DNA of 64,000 bases from Silurus meridionalis (GCF_014805685.1 NC_060911.1:15433712-15497711); one strand, 5' to 3'; numbered from the stretch's first letter, positions 47,684 to 59,369 are shown. Numbers and translations: made by a program. Notes: generated by a model not told the origin, from the sequence alone.

Positions 47684-47981
47684 CTCCTCCTCCTTTTTTT
47701 TTTTTTAAGTAAATCCACAAAAGTCAGGGCAGTAAATCCTATGAGGAATTGACCAAATCCAGATATACTGGTGACCATTAAAACTTAATTGCTCTAATAA
47801 CTAGTAATATCCTGGGCATTGATTTCAACCAATTATCACACTACAAAGCAGCAGAGATTCATTAGTAATCACATACCTTCAGCAAAAGTCCACTTGGGAT
47901 CAAATACATACTGAATAAACAAAACTCCAAAGCTAAATTACCCAGTAACCTCCTCTAAATACAGCCATCAAACACCATTGT

Positions 47982-48145
47982 CTAGAATTCCTTCTAGATA
48001 CATCATAGTGACCACCTGGGATAAAATAGATACCTTTAAAAAACACACAGCAACCACATGGGTTCATAAAGATACCCCATTTACATTATAGAGGTATCTA
48101 TTTTATCACAGGTGGTCACTATGAAGTATCTAGAAGGAATCCTAG
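47982..48145. repeat. Long palindromic repeat (about 54-bp arms)
   Basis: The left arm (about 47,982-48,034) contains CTAGAATTCCTTCTAGATAC and GACCACCTGGGATAAAATAG. The right arm (about 48,092-48,145) is its reverse complement with a few mismatches (CTATTTTATCACAGGTGGTC). The spacer is about 57 bases. Confidence 0.8.
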
Positions 48146-48382
48146 ATAGATATTGATAGTTTCTAGAAACACTCAGCAGTAACCAATGATAATGTAGTTG
48201 CTTCCTAGAAAAACACACTTTCTTGCTATACACAAGTCTAAGGTACATTCCAAAAAACACCAGCTGTGGACTGTGGATTCTCCCTGGAGTGATGAATCCC
48301 TGGAATAAATCTGATGGATGCCAGGAGAACACTATCTACAGGAATGCCAAGAGCCAAACACGTGGACGTGACGTGGATAATG

Positions 48383-48657
48383 GTCTGGTCTGGAGCTGTT
48401 TTTTATGTTTTGGGCTTCTCAGTTCAATGAGGTGGAATGTAAACATTAATACTTCAGTTTGAAATGATGTAGAAAATCAGATGCTTCAAACATCATGGGA
48501 ACATCATGACTCCATTGTGTTTCTAGATTGAAATAAAGGAACTTGATTTTCTTGAGCAGAACAACGTGAAACACCGACCGCTCCAAAGGTCTGGTGACGC
48601 TGCCTGACCTCACTAATGTTAATTTTTCCCTGAAAAGCACAAATTCCCAAAAACAAT
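48383..48657. repeat. 275-bp direct repeat, copy 2
   Basis: See copy 1 at 47,407. The part from about 48,620 onward also begins the G1/G2 duplication unit. Confidence 0.75.
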
Positions 48658-49409
48658 CTCTTCCTGTGGAGAACCAATCGAGAAGAACGGATGCTGTTCC
48701 AGCTCTAAAAGCAGGACACGTTAATTAAGGGCGGCCCAGAATTCTGGAATTGGATGTTCAGTCACCATATCATATAAATAATACACTATATAGACAAAGT
48801 TTTGTAGACACCTGAGCAAAACAACTGCTTTTTGAACATCCCAGTCCACATTTGCTGTTATAATGACTTCCACTCTTCTGAGAAGATGTTCCACTAGATT
48901 TTGTAATGTGCTTCCAATTCTATGGAATTCAATAATTCCAGCATTCTAATGTGTCCGAGTGTTTAATAGGGTTGAAGTCAGTGTTCAATATCAGAACATC
49001 TTCTACTCCAGCCCATGATATGTAGATGCTATAGAGCTGGAACTGGTTTGTATCTTCTAGTTCAAGTAAAGGGAAAATTGCAAGATCCAGTATCCAAAGA
49101 CGTCTGATACGAGTGTGTAACTTTAACAGTTTGGAGAAGAACCACATATGGATATATGGTCAGGTTTCCCAATACCTTGTTGTTTTTGTTGCTCTAAATT
49201 AATGTTTATTTCTAAACCTCAGCACTCCTGTAAACATCTGTCCCAACGTCCTGTGAGATTACAGTATTTTCAACAAGTTTCACAATGAGGCCGTGGCACA
49301 CGTGGAGGAAAACCGTGTGAAATTGGGTGAATCACACCACGTTTCCAAACGGCACCAAAAAAATGTATCTTGCTGAAAGAGCTTAATTACCTCTCAGGAG
49401 TCGCTTCTG

Positions 49410-49509
49410 ATTGGTCAACTGCAGCCGAAAAATTGTATAAAATATGGAGAGCAGAGGTATGCTGAGGTATCGTACCATTCTGAATACACACGTCTTCCAG
49501 CTTCAGGAG
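49410..49509 (+). promoter_or_regulatory. Promoter and exon 1 of G1 (ATTGG + TATA)
   Basis: ATTGG 49410-49414, TATAAAA 49436-49442 (26 bp apart), exon 1 ends 49509 (CTTCAGGAG before GTGAGG). Confidence 0.78.
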
Positions 49510-49603
49510 GTGAGGACCATCATCCACAACATCGTCTTTGACCGTTTGTGTGACATTTTGTAACGTTTTTCTTTTCATTTCCCAGCCAGATCCCAGGACC
49601 ATC

Positions 49604-50021
49604 ATGAAGATCACGTTGATGTTTGTTGCTGTGTGCTTCATCGCACTCGCCTGTGCTGTTCCTGTAAGTACTGACCTTCACATCAATGCTTCTGTTTTCG
49701 AGCTGCTGCTCAGATTTCTGTTCCGTTTCCGCAGGTTGAAGATGAGCACGAACGGGAGAAGCGCTCATCCAGCGAAGAGGTTAGTAAACAAAGCAGATAT
49801 TCATTATTTCATTGAAAGAAAAGTACTAACTGTGTAAATATCTGTGTTTCCAGTCCTATAGAGGAGGAGGACAGTACATGCCGTCCTTCATCCCATACAA
49901 CATGAACCCCGGCGGCTCCAACAGCATGCAGAACATTCTGTACACACTGCTGTTAGCTCGCCTGCTCACTCCACCTGCCCCGGCTCCTGCCCCTCCCGCC
50001 ACTCCCCCGAAAACAAAATAA
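49604..50021 (+). CDS. Gene G1: micro-SCPP-like secreted peptide precursor
   Basis: Coding exons 49604-49663, 49735-49779 and 49854-50021, phase 0, 90 residues. The signal peptide ends VCFIALACAVP. The acidic exon is VEDEHEREKRSSSEE with R-E-K-R and two S-x-E possibilities. The last exon starts SYRGGGQYMPSFIPYNMNPG, continues NILYTLLLARLLTPP and ends PAPAPAPPATPPKTK. Exon 2 begins at 49586 after TTTCCCAG. AATAAA overlaps the stop (about 50,017) and recurs at 50085. It is nearly identical to G2; the terminal exon is the same at every base, while exon 2 and exon 3 differ by several, mostly amino-acid-changing, substitutions. Confidence 0.87.
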
Positions 50022-50302
50022 AGCCAATAAGTCAAATAAGCTCTCTGTTATTTACCCTTCATGTTCTGTCTGATTATTATTACAAATAAAGAGAGATTCT
50101 GATGATCTGCGTGTGATATTTTGGTTTTTTGGAGTGTTTTTTACACCACGCCGCTGTTCAAAGTACAAAAAACTATTTCTTTATTTAATGTAGAATATTA
50201 AAAGAGAATGACAGAAAAAAAAGAGCCGTCTGTGCTGCATCAAGTGCTTTTCTATGTGAATGAATGCGGAAGTCAAAGTGTTCACTGGATCATGTGATCA
50301 GT

Positions 50303-50427
50303 CAAGTCAAGTCAAGTTTATTTCTATAGCGCTTTTCACAACAGACATTGTCTCAAAGCAGCTTTACAGAAATCAACAGTCAGGGTGAATGGTGTGCATC
50401 TATCCCTGATGAGCAAGCCATGGCGAC
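50303..50427 (-). mobile_element. Short (TCAAG)n retroelement insertion
   Basis: Starts with CAAGTCAAGTCAAG and TATAGCGCTTTTCACAACAG, the reverse of the tail at 36,771-37,376. 8-bp target duplication TGATCAGT at 50295-50302 and 50428-50435. Absent from the G2 unit (empty site at about 53,110), so it is younger than that duplication. Confidence 0.85.
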
Positions 50428-50439
50428 TGATCAGTACAA

Positions 50440-51430
50440 TGAGTTCTGTTCACACTGCAATATATCAGCGATATCCAGGAGCTCCAGATGTGTTAGTGTT
50501 CATTTATTTACCATATTTAGTGGTTTTATAGCAGTGTTTCTTTATATAGTTTATTATGCCTGGTATATACATATATTCAATTATAATTAGATATAAAATC
50601 ATTTTTATAGACTGAAAACAAATCTTTAACAAAAACATAATACAATTCGGCAAAAGTATTGGGGCACCTGACTTTTCCAGCCAGTTTAGGTTCTGGAGTG
50701 GCATCTAAATGGTTAAAGTTCTGGGTTACTGGGTTAACACACGGTGTGAGTGTGGAAGTGATTGGTTTATATAGGAGTTGGTGATGAGTGCCAAACGAGA
50801 GTCAGGTGTGTGTAATCACTACACCGGTGATGAGCTCCGTGCGGGCGGGGCACGCAAGGGAGAAAAAGCAGGGAGCTTCCTGACAGTTTTTAATATTTCT
50901 AATATAAAAGACAGATTTTATATATTTTATTAATATTATTACTAAATATTATTTTATGAAACTGTTTTACTGAATATTACAGCAGTGTGTGTAGCAGAAG
51001 CTCTGTACTGAAATATGTCCTGCTAAAAAAATCTACACGTAATTTACCTTCAATTTATTTTATTTATTGATTTATTACACACTGCATTATTGATGTAAAC
51101 TACATTATTTACATCATGTACTATAATAAAACTCCTGTTTATACAATGCAGTTTGCTGAAACGAATGTCGTCTGTGATGTCATTCCTCAAAACAAAGCCA
51201 CAACGAGATGTTTCCGAAGCCCGGATTCTCTCTAAATTAACATTTTTGAAACCACTTGTTTATTACTGCACTCAAAAATAAGTTTTAAACAATTTTTTTG
51301 CGTCTGTGATATTGAATTATACTATTTTCCCCAGTGTTTTTTCTTATTTATTCATTTATTTATTTGTTTGTTTGTTTGTTTGTTTGTTTATTCGTTTGTC
51401 TTTTTTTATTTACTTTAATTTATTGTTTAA
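50440..51430. other. Downstream part of G1 unit, no gene
   Basis: AT-rich sequence matching 53,120-53,250 plus 54,911-55,070 and then 56,270-56,760. Includes a TTTG microsatellite near 51,365. No gene seen. Confidence 0.6.
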
Positions 51431-51599
51431 TTTTTTTCCCTGAAAAGCACAAATTCCCAAACACAATCTCCTCCTGTGGAGAACCAATCGAGAAGAACGG
51501 ATGCTGTTCCAGCTCTAAAAGCAGGACAAGATAATTAACGGTGGCCCAGAATTCTGGAATTGGATGTTCAGTCACCATATCATATAAATAATACGCTAT

Positions 51600-51995
51600 A
51601 CAGACAAAATTTTGTAGACACCTGAGCAGAAGATCTGCTTTTTGAACATCCCAGTCCACATTTGCTGTTATAATGACTTCCACTCTTCTGAGAAGATGTT
51701 CCACTAGATTTTGTAATGTGCTTCCAATTCTATGGAATTCAATAATTCCAGCATTCTAATGTGTCCTAGTGTTTAATAGGGTTGAAGTCAGTGTTCAATA
51801 TCAGAACATCTTCTACTCCAGCCCATGATATGTAGATGCTATAGAGCTGGAACTGGTTTGTATCTTCTAGTTCAAGTAAAGGGAAAATTTCAAGATCCAG
51901 TATCCAAAGACGTCTGATACGAGTGTGTAACTTTAACAGTTTGGAGAAGAACCACATATGGATATATGGTCAGGTTTCCCAATACCTTGTTGTTT
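51600..51995. mobile_element. Tc1-like remnant in G2 unit
   Basis: Same remnant as 48,790-49,185 (GAGAAGATGTTCCACTAG to GAACCACATATGG). Both lie upstream of the G promoters. Confidence 0.6.
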
Positions 51996-52221
51996 TTGTT
52001 GCTCTAAATTAATATGTTTATTTCTAAACACCAGCACTCCTGTAAACATCTGTCCCAACGTCCTGTGAGATTACAGTATTTTCAACAAGTTTCACAATGA
52101 GGCCGTGACACACGTGGAGGAAAACCGTGTGAAATTGGGTGAATCACACCACGTTTCCAAACGGCACCAAAAAAATGTATCTTGCTGAAAGAGCTGAATC
52201 ACCTCTCAGGAGTCGCTTCTG

Positions 52222-52322
52222 ATTGGTCAACTGCAGCCGGAAAAATGGTATAAAATATGGAGAGCAGAGGTATGTTGAGGTATCGTACCATTCTAAATAC
52301 ACACATCTTCCAGCTTCAGGAG
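52222..52322 (+). promoter_or_regulatory. Promoter and exon 1 of G2 (ATTGG + TATA)
   Basis: ATTGG 52222-52226, TATAAAA 52249-52255 (27 bp apart), exon 1 ends at 52322 before GTGAGG. Confidence 0.78.
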
Positions 52323-52416
52323 GTGAGGACCATCATCCACAACATCGTCTTTGACCGTTTGTGTGACATTTTGTAACGTTTTTCTTTTCATTTCCCAGCC
52401 AGATCCCAGGACCATC

Positions 52417-52839
52417 ATGAAGATCGCGTTGGTGTTCGTTGCTGTGTGCTTCATCGCACTCGCCTGTGCTGTTCCTGTAAGTACTGACCTTCACATCAAT
52501 GCTTCTGTTTTCGAGCTCCTGCTCAGATTTCTGTTCCGTTTCCGCAGGTTGAAGATGAGCACGAACGGGAGAAGCGCTCGTCCAGCGGCGAGGTTAGTAA
52601 ACAAAGCAGATCGAATAAAGTTTATTTCATTGAAAGAAAAGTACTAACTGTGTAAATATCTGTGTTTCCAGTCCTATAGAGGAGGAGGACAGTACATGCC
52701 GTCCTTCATCCCATACAACATGAACCCCGGCGGCTCCAACAGCATGCAGAACATTCTGTACACACTGCTGTTAGCTCGCCTGCTCACTCCACCTGCCCCG
52801 GCTCCTGCCCCTCCCGCCACTCCCCCGAAAACAAAATAA
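52417..52839 (+). CDS. Gene G2: micro-SCPP-like secreted peptide precursor
   Basis: Coding exons 52417-52476, 52548-52592 and 52672-52839, phase 0, 90 residues. Signal peptide MKIALVFVAVCFIALACAVP, acidic exon VEDEHEREKRSSSGE (R-E-K-R then S-S-S-G-E), last exon as in G1. Differences from G1 are two replacements in the signal peptide and E to G in the S-x-E exon, which returns the motif to the form seen in genes D and E. Splice sites are identical to G1. Secreted; likely processed after K-R; function unknown. Confidence 0.87.
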
Positions 52840-53245
52840 AGCCAATAAGTCAAATAAGCTCTCTGTTATTTACCCTTCATGTTCTGTCTGATTATTATTA
52901 CAAATAAAGAGAGATTCTGCTGATCTGCGTGTGATATTTTGGTTTTTGGAGTGTTTTTTACACCATGCCGCTGTTAAAAGTACTAAAAACTATTTCTTTA
53001 TTTAATGTAGAATATTAAAAGAGCGTGACAGAAAAAAAAGAGCCGTCTGTGCTGCATCAAGTGCTTTTCTATGTGAATGAATGCGGAAGTCAAAGTGTTC
53101 ACTGGATCATGTGATCAGTACAATCAGTTCTGTTCACACTGCAATATATCAGCGATATCCAGGAGCTCCAGATGTTTCACTGTTTATTTATTTACCATAT
53201 TTAGTAGTTTTATAGCAGTCTTTCTTTATATAGTTTGTTATGCCT

Positions 53246-53247
<2 letters not shown>

Positions 53248-53309
<62 letters not shown>
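53248..53309. repeat. (TA)n run, target of the Tc1 insertion
   Basis: About 30 TA units ending where the Tc1 element starts. Only a few TA pairs exist at the empty site in the G1 unit (about 50,562-50,576). Confidence 0.9.
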
Positions 53310-53314
<5 letters not shown>

Positions 53315-54908
53315 AGTAAAATAAGTATTTGAACACCCTACAATTTTGCAAGTTCTCCCACTTAGAAATCATGGAGGGGTCTGAAATTGTTATCGTAGGT
53401 GCATGTCCACTGTGAGAGACATAAAAAAAAAAATCCACACTATATGATCACAATATATGATTATTAAACTATTTATTTGTATGATACAGCTGCAAATAAG
53501 TATTTGAACACCTGTCTATCAGCTAGAATTCTGACCCTCAAAGACCTGTTAGTCTGCCTTTAAAATGTCCACCTCCACTACATTTATTATCCTAAATTAG
53601 ATGCACCTGTTTGAGGTCATTAGCTGCATAAAGACACCTGTCCACCCCATACAATCAGTGAGAATCCAACTACTAACATGGCCAAGACCAAAGAGCTGTC
53701 CAAAGACACTAGAGACAAAATTGTACACCTCCACAAGGCTGGAAAGGGCTACGGGGAAATTGCCAAGCAGCTTGGTGAAAAAAGGTCCACTGTTGGAGCA
53801 ATCATTAGAAAATGGAAGAAGCTAAACATGACTGTCAATCTCCTCGGACTGGGGCTCCATGCAAGATCTCACCGTGGGGTCTCAATGATCCTAAGGAAGG
53901 TGAGAAATCAGCTCAGAACTACACGGGAGGAGCTGGTCAATGACCTGAAAAGAGCTGGGACCACCGTTTCCAAGGTTACTGTTGGTAATACACTAAGACG
54001 TCATGGTTTGAAATCATGCATGGCACGGAAGGTTCCCCTGCTTAAACCAGCACATGTCCAGGCACGTCTTAAGTTTGCCAATGACCATTTGGATGATCCA
54101 GAGGAGTCATGGGAGAAAGTCATGTGGTCAGATGAGACCAAAATAGAACTTTTGGGTCATAATTCCACTAAACGTGTTTGGAGGAAGAAGAATGATGAGT
54201 ACCATCCCAAGAACACCATCCCTACTGTGAAGCATGGGGGTGGTAGCATCGTGCTTTGGGGGTGTTTTTCTGCACATGGGACAGGGCGACTGCACTGTAT
54301 TAAGGAGAGGATGACCGGGGCCATGTGTTGCGAGATTTTGGGGAACAACCTCCTTCCCTCAGTTAGAGCATTGAAGATGGGTCGAGGCTGGGTCTTCCAA
54401 CATGACAATGACCAAGCACACAGCCAGGATAACCAAGGAGTGGCTCTGTAAGAAGCATATCAAGGTTCTGGCGTGGCCTAGCCAGTCTCCAGACCTAAAC
54501 CCAATAGAGAACCTTGGAGGGAGCTCAAACTCCGTGTTTCTCAGCGACAGGCCAGAAACCTGACTGATCTAGAGAAGATCTGTGTGGAGGAGTGGGCCAA
54601 AATCCCTCCTGCAGTGTGTGCAAACCTGGTGAAAAACTACAGGAAACGTTTGACCTCTGTAATTGCAAACAAAGGCTACTGTACCAAATATTAACATTGA
54701 CTTTCTCAGGTGTTCAAATACTTATTTGCAGCTGTATCATACAAATAAATAGTTTAAAAATCATATATTGTGATTTCTGGATTTTTTTTTAGATTATGTC
54801 TCTCACAGTGGACATGCACCTACGATGACAATTTCAGACAATTTCATGATTTCTAAGTGGGAGAACTTGCAAAATAACAGGGTGTTCAAATACTTATTTT
54901 CCTCACTG
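53310..54908 (+). mobile_element. Tc1-type DNA transposon with IR/DR ends
   Basis: 1,599 bp between TA target duplications. The ends are about 200-bp imperfect inverted repeats. The left end shows the direct-repeat pair AATAAGTATTTGAACACC at about 53,320 and 53,497, the IR/DR layout of fish Tc1 elements. The interior holds a broken transposase. Confidence 0.92.
53678..54694 (+). pseudogene. Tc1 transposase, frameshifted
   Basis: Starts [20 protein letters not shown] with an N-terminal helix-turn-helix. A second DNA-binding region precedes the DDE domain. The first Asp is visible in [10 protein letters not shown] and the second in QHDNDQAH (about 54,400). Right after this the frame shifts (stop at 54,451). 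The third catalytic part SPDLNPIE lies in another frame near 54,488-54,511, and a further shift follows near 54,515. The element cannot make a full protein. Confidence 0.88.
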
Positions 54909-54999
54909 TATATATAATTCAATTATAATTAGATATAAAAATCATTTTTATAGACTGAATACAAATCTTTAACAAATACATACTACTACGGGCAAAAAG

Positions 55000-55200
55000 T
55001 ATTGGGACACCTGACTTTTCCAGCCATATGAGGTTCTGGAGTGGCAACTAAATGGTTAAGGTTTTGGGTTACTGATCAGAAGGTCAGAAGGTCAAGTCCC
55101 AGCAGTGCCAAGCTGCCCCTGCTGAGCCCTTGAGCAAGATCCTTGCTGTTGCTTTTGGCTGATCCTGCACTCTGACCCTCAGCTTCCTAACACTGAGATT
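55000..55200 (+). mobile_element. tRNA-SINE and Tc1 fragment
   Basis: AAAAGTATTGGGACACCTGAC followed by a tRNA-SINE-like block (GGTTAAGGTTTTGGGTTACTG ... GGTCAAGTCCCAGCAG). A truncated copy is at about 50,655-50,740. Confidence 0.5.
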
Positions 55201-55359
55201 TGCAAAGAAAGATTTTCACTGTGTTTATAGTTTATATGTTCGTTCTTTTCCAAACTGTTACCGCAAACATGTACACACAACTGTACAGGACATCTTTAGA
55301 ATGAAAATATCCCTGCACTTCAACTAGGAGACTCAAACCTTCTCCAGCTCTGACCCCGA

Positions 55360-55650
55360 AGATCTGCTTTCCATGAGTTGGAAATGTGTAGATCTCCCAC
55401 TATAGAGCTCCAACCCTGTAGGGATGAATGTGAACGCCGAATGCACCCCAGGCCTCCTCACTTCACCTCAGCTACATCAGTACATGACTTTACTAACACA
55501 CATCCTTGTGGAGGAATGAATCTCACACAAATCTTTACAAAATCTAGTGGAACGTCTTCCGAGAAGAGTGAAGCTTATTATAGGAGTAAATGTGGGATGT
55601 TCAAAAAGACTTATGATCAGGTGTCCACATACTTTTGCCAACATGGTCGA
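55360..55650. mobile_element. Tc1-like remnant
   Basis: TAGAGCTCCAACCCTGTAGG to GGTGTCCACATACTTTTGCC, the same family as the remnants in units 1 and 2. No frame preserved. Confidence 0.55.
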
Positions 55651-55654
55651 TGCT

Positions 55655-55895
55655 ACTAATGTGGCAATAATGATTTGTTTTAAACAATTCCAGTGTTTCA
55701 TCATCTTCAGGGTAAATGCAGTTTTTGGTTTTTAGATTCAGGGTTAAAATATTTTTAAGCATATTTCTAAATATGAAAAAATAGGTTTTAATTTTAAATA
55801 CAGATGATACATGTTTATTTTATATAATTCTATATCTTATATTGTACACATTTTTTATATTATATCAGTTAAAGATAAATCTAATGTGTGATAAA

Positions 55896-55942
<47 letters not shown>

Positions 55943-56699
55943 GGAGGGAATAATAATCCTGTGCAGTCCGTGTTTAAGGATTAAAGTCCATCATGTGGAG
56001 ATTAAAGTGCACTTCGAGTTGAACCTCGTCTTGTGAAATGATCGTTAAAGCTTCCGAACATTGTGACACTCGTGGTGTTTGGCTGTCGGGGGATTAGTCT
56101 GTGTGAGGGTGGAGGTTCCTGTAGAGCATCGACAGAAATCTCACACATCACACTTTCCACTCAATTTCATTAGCTACAGTCCTGAGACTCCAATTTTCCT
56201 TCAGATTCATGTAAGTCGTCAATATCAGTTCTATTTTATTGATCATGTTTGGGGCTTTGGGAGTTTTCTCTGAGTTTTTTAACATTTCTAATATAAAAGA
56301 CAGATTTTATATATTTTATTAATATTATTGCTAAATATTATTTTATGAAACTGTTTTACTGAATATTACAGCAGTGTGTGTAGCAGAAGCTCTGTACTGA
56401 AATATGTCCTGCTAAAAAATCTACACGTAATTTACCTTTAATTTATTTGATTTATTGATTTATTACACACTACCTGATTGAAGTAAACTACATTATTTAC
56501 ATCATGTACTATAATAAAACTCCTGTTTTATTCCTCAAAACAAAGCCACACCGTGGTGTTTCCGAAGCCGGGATTCTCTCTAAATTAACATTTAAGAACC
56601 GCTTGTTTATTACTGCACTCAAAAATGTTTTAAACAATTTAATTTTCCGGTTTTACCGTCTGTGATGTTAATTTATACCATTTTCCCCAGTGTTTATTC

Positions 56700-56738
<39 letters not shown>

Positions 56739-57150
56739 TCTTTTTCATTTAATTAAATTTCTTTATTGTGATGATTTATTAGTACCACATCAATATAACG
56801 AGCTAATGTTTATATATTTAATATTTACATTTTTTATTATTTATAACCATAACCAAACTATATTAAACTCTTTATTTCTCTTTGTTTTTTCTTTCTTTCA
56901 TTAGTTATTTAATTAACTTTTTTTAATGATTAATTATTACACCTTTTTGTTTGTGTATGTATTTATTTATTTATATTTATTTATATTTATTTGTGTTTTC
57001 TTGGTGATCACTAAGTGTGAATGTGTTTGTCAAATCTTTATTCGATTATTGTATATTTGAATTAATTGAATGAATTATAACTCATCATAAAATTTTAATA
57101 AGAAATGATTAAACTAAATTAACTGTAAACTGTTTATTTTTGTCTTTAAG
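55655..57150. other. AT-rich intergenic sequence before gene H
   Basis: Contains a TG run (about 55,897-55,940), the end of the G2 duplication unit (56,270-56,760) and a TTTA run near 56,700. A possible noncoding exon 1 for H could end at about 56,211 (ATTCAT before GTAAGTCG), but I cannot confirm it. Confidence 0.45.
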
Positions 57151-57176
57151 ATAATCAGCACTCAGAGGACCCCAGG

Positions 57177-57608
57177 ATGTTCTCCATGTTCCTCATCATG
57201 TGTCTGATGTTCTCTGGAGCTGTGAGTACCGACATGTTCACTTCTACACACAAACCTCAAACACAGAAATAAAGAAAAGAGTGTAAAGTTGTTCCTGATC
57301 TTCACTGTAGGCTTCACACCACGGGCGGAAATCGTCCTACAGCGATGAGGTGAACTTCTTCACTCAAGATCCATCACATGATTCTGATTATTGATGTATA
57401 ATGTAGAGAGTAGCGTGTGAATGGAGTGTTTCTTTTCCTCCAGAGGATTTATTTCCATTATTACCCTGTACAGCAGCCGACCGGGAACGACTTCCTGTGG
57501 AAACTCTTCCCGTGGATCATTCCTGGCCTCATCCCTGCTCCAGGCCCCGCCCCCGGACCCGGACCCATACCCCCTGTTACCAACGGAAACCGTGGAGACA
57601 GCGGCTAA
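57177..57608 (+). CDS. Gene H: divergent micro-SCPP-like secreted protein
   Basis: Coding exons 57177-57221, 57311-57349 and 57444-57608, phase 0, 82 residues. Exon 2 begins at 57151 after GTCTTTAAG. The signal peptide is MFSMFLIMCLMFSGA. The second exon ASHHGRKSSYSDE is not acidic at its start but keeps basic residues followed by serines and an S-D-E site. The third exon begins RIYFHYYPVQQPTGNDF, has a Trp/Leu/Ile-rich stretch (WKLFPWIIPGLI) and a Pro/Gly tail ending GNRGDSG. An RGD triplet is therefore present near the C-terminus. Same exon plan as genes A-G but diverged. No promoter box of the shared type seen. Likely secreted; function unknown. Confidence 0.75.
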
Positions 57609-57982
57609 TACCTGCCTGGCCTCGGGTCTGTCCTGAACCCATCACAGGGAAAAACTCTGAGCTCATAGTCAAGAAGATCAAACCACATTATTTAGGGACA
57701 AATGCAGACGATACGATGAGGAAGTGTGGAAGCCTGAAGACTTCAGAACCTCCAGGGGTCAATCTTTCTATTTGTGTCCTACTAGAGTACAATATATAGT
57801 AAAAATATCAATATAGCAATTTTATTTGATTATTTTTGGGTTCTGGATTTAAAACCATTTTTCTCTAAATGGGTTTTATTGTGTTTCCATGGAAACCACA
57901 AGTCCTCTGTATTCTTCTGTATTTTTTTCATTCAACAGTTCCAGAACAATCCCAATCCCCAAAACACAAGTTAGATCCATTA

Positions 57983-57984
<2 letters not shown>

Positions 57985-58023
<39 letters not shown>

Positions 58024-58213
58024 CTGTGCGTGTGAAACGTAAAAAAAAAACCCTAACGATAAAGTATTAAACAGAGATTTAAAAGAGGAACGGGAGGAAC
58101 TAATAGAGGAGAAGAACTTAAAGTAGAACTTCATTTACAGAAAAACTGGATGAAATTTTTGACATCACTCCTCAGTGTAGTCTTACTGACCCTTTTAATG
58201 TGTTCCTTTTATC

Positions 58214-58262
<49 letters not shown>

Positions 58263-58416
58263 GTGTGTGTTTCGGTTGTGAGCTCAGAGTTTTTGCTGTA
58301 TGTAAACAGAAACATCAGTTTGTACTTGTGCACTTTTATATCATCAATAAATTTCATTCATTCAGCATCAACACACTGCTGATTTAATAACACGTCTCTG
58401 TAACAGGTGCCGCACG

Positions 58417-58466
<50 letters not shown>

Positions 58467-58529
58467 AAACAGGGTGTGTATGTAATTTAGAGATTTTGGA
58501 TTTCCCTGGGTGTGACAGACACACACAAA

Positions 58530-58560
<31 letters not shown>
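57985..58560. repeat. Cluster of TG and CA microsatellites
   Basis: TG runs at about 57,985-58,022, 58,217-58,270 and 58,419-58,463, and a CA run at 58,531-58,560. The Cys/Val and His/Thr frames here are repeat translations. AATAAA at about 58,345. Confidence 0.95.
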
Positions 58561-59290
<730 letters not shown>

Positions 59291-59345
59291 TTTCAACATA
59301 AACACATTTACATTTACATTTGGAGCATTTAGCTGACGCCCTTGT
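59291..59345 (+). mobile_element. SINE tail fragment
   Basis: ACATTTGGAGCATTTAGCTG and ACGCCCTTGTCCAGAGCGAC match the well-known conserved tail of fish tRNA-derived SINEs. Confidence 0.6.
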
Positions 59346-59369
59346 CCAGAGCGACGTACAAAAGTGACT

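Larger units (their letters stand above)
48625..51430. repeat. Tandem duplication unit of gene G1
   Basis: Starts CCCTGAAAAGCACAAATTCC and is repeated from 51,438, where the second copy runs on to about 56,760 because of inserted elements. Includes a Tc1-like remnant (48,790-49,185), the promoter, gene and downstream sequence. Confidence 0.88.

Noticed and set aside
47527..48640. Exon with IE[VI]KELDFLEQNN in both 275-bp repeats as part of an SCPP gene
   Set aside because: Acceptor-like TTCTAG and a shared stop exist, but no signal exon or donor can be linked, and the surrounding text resembles transposon remnants.
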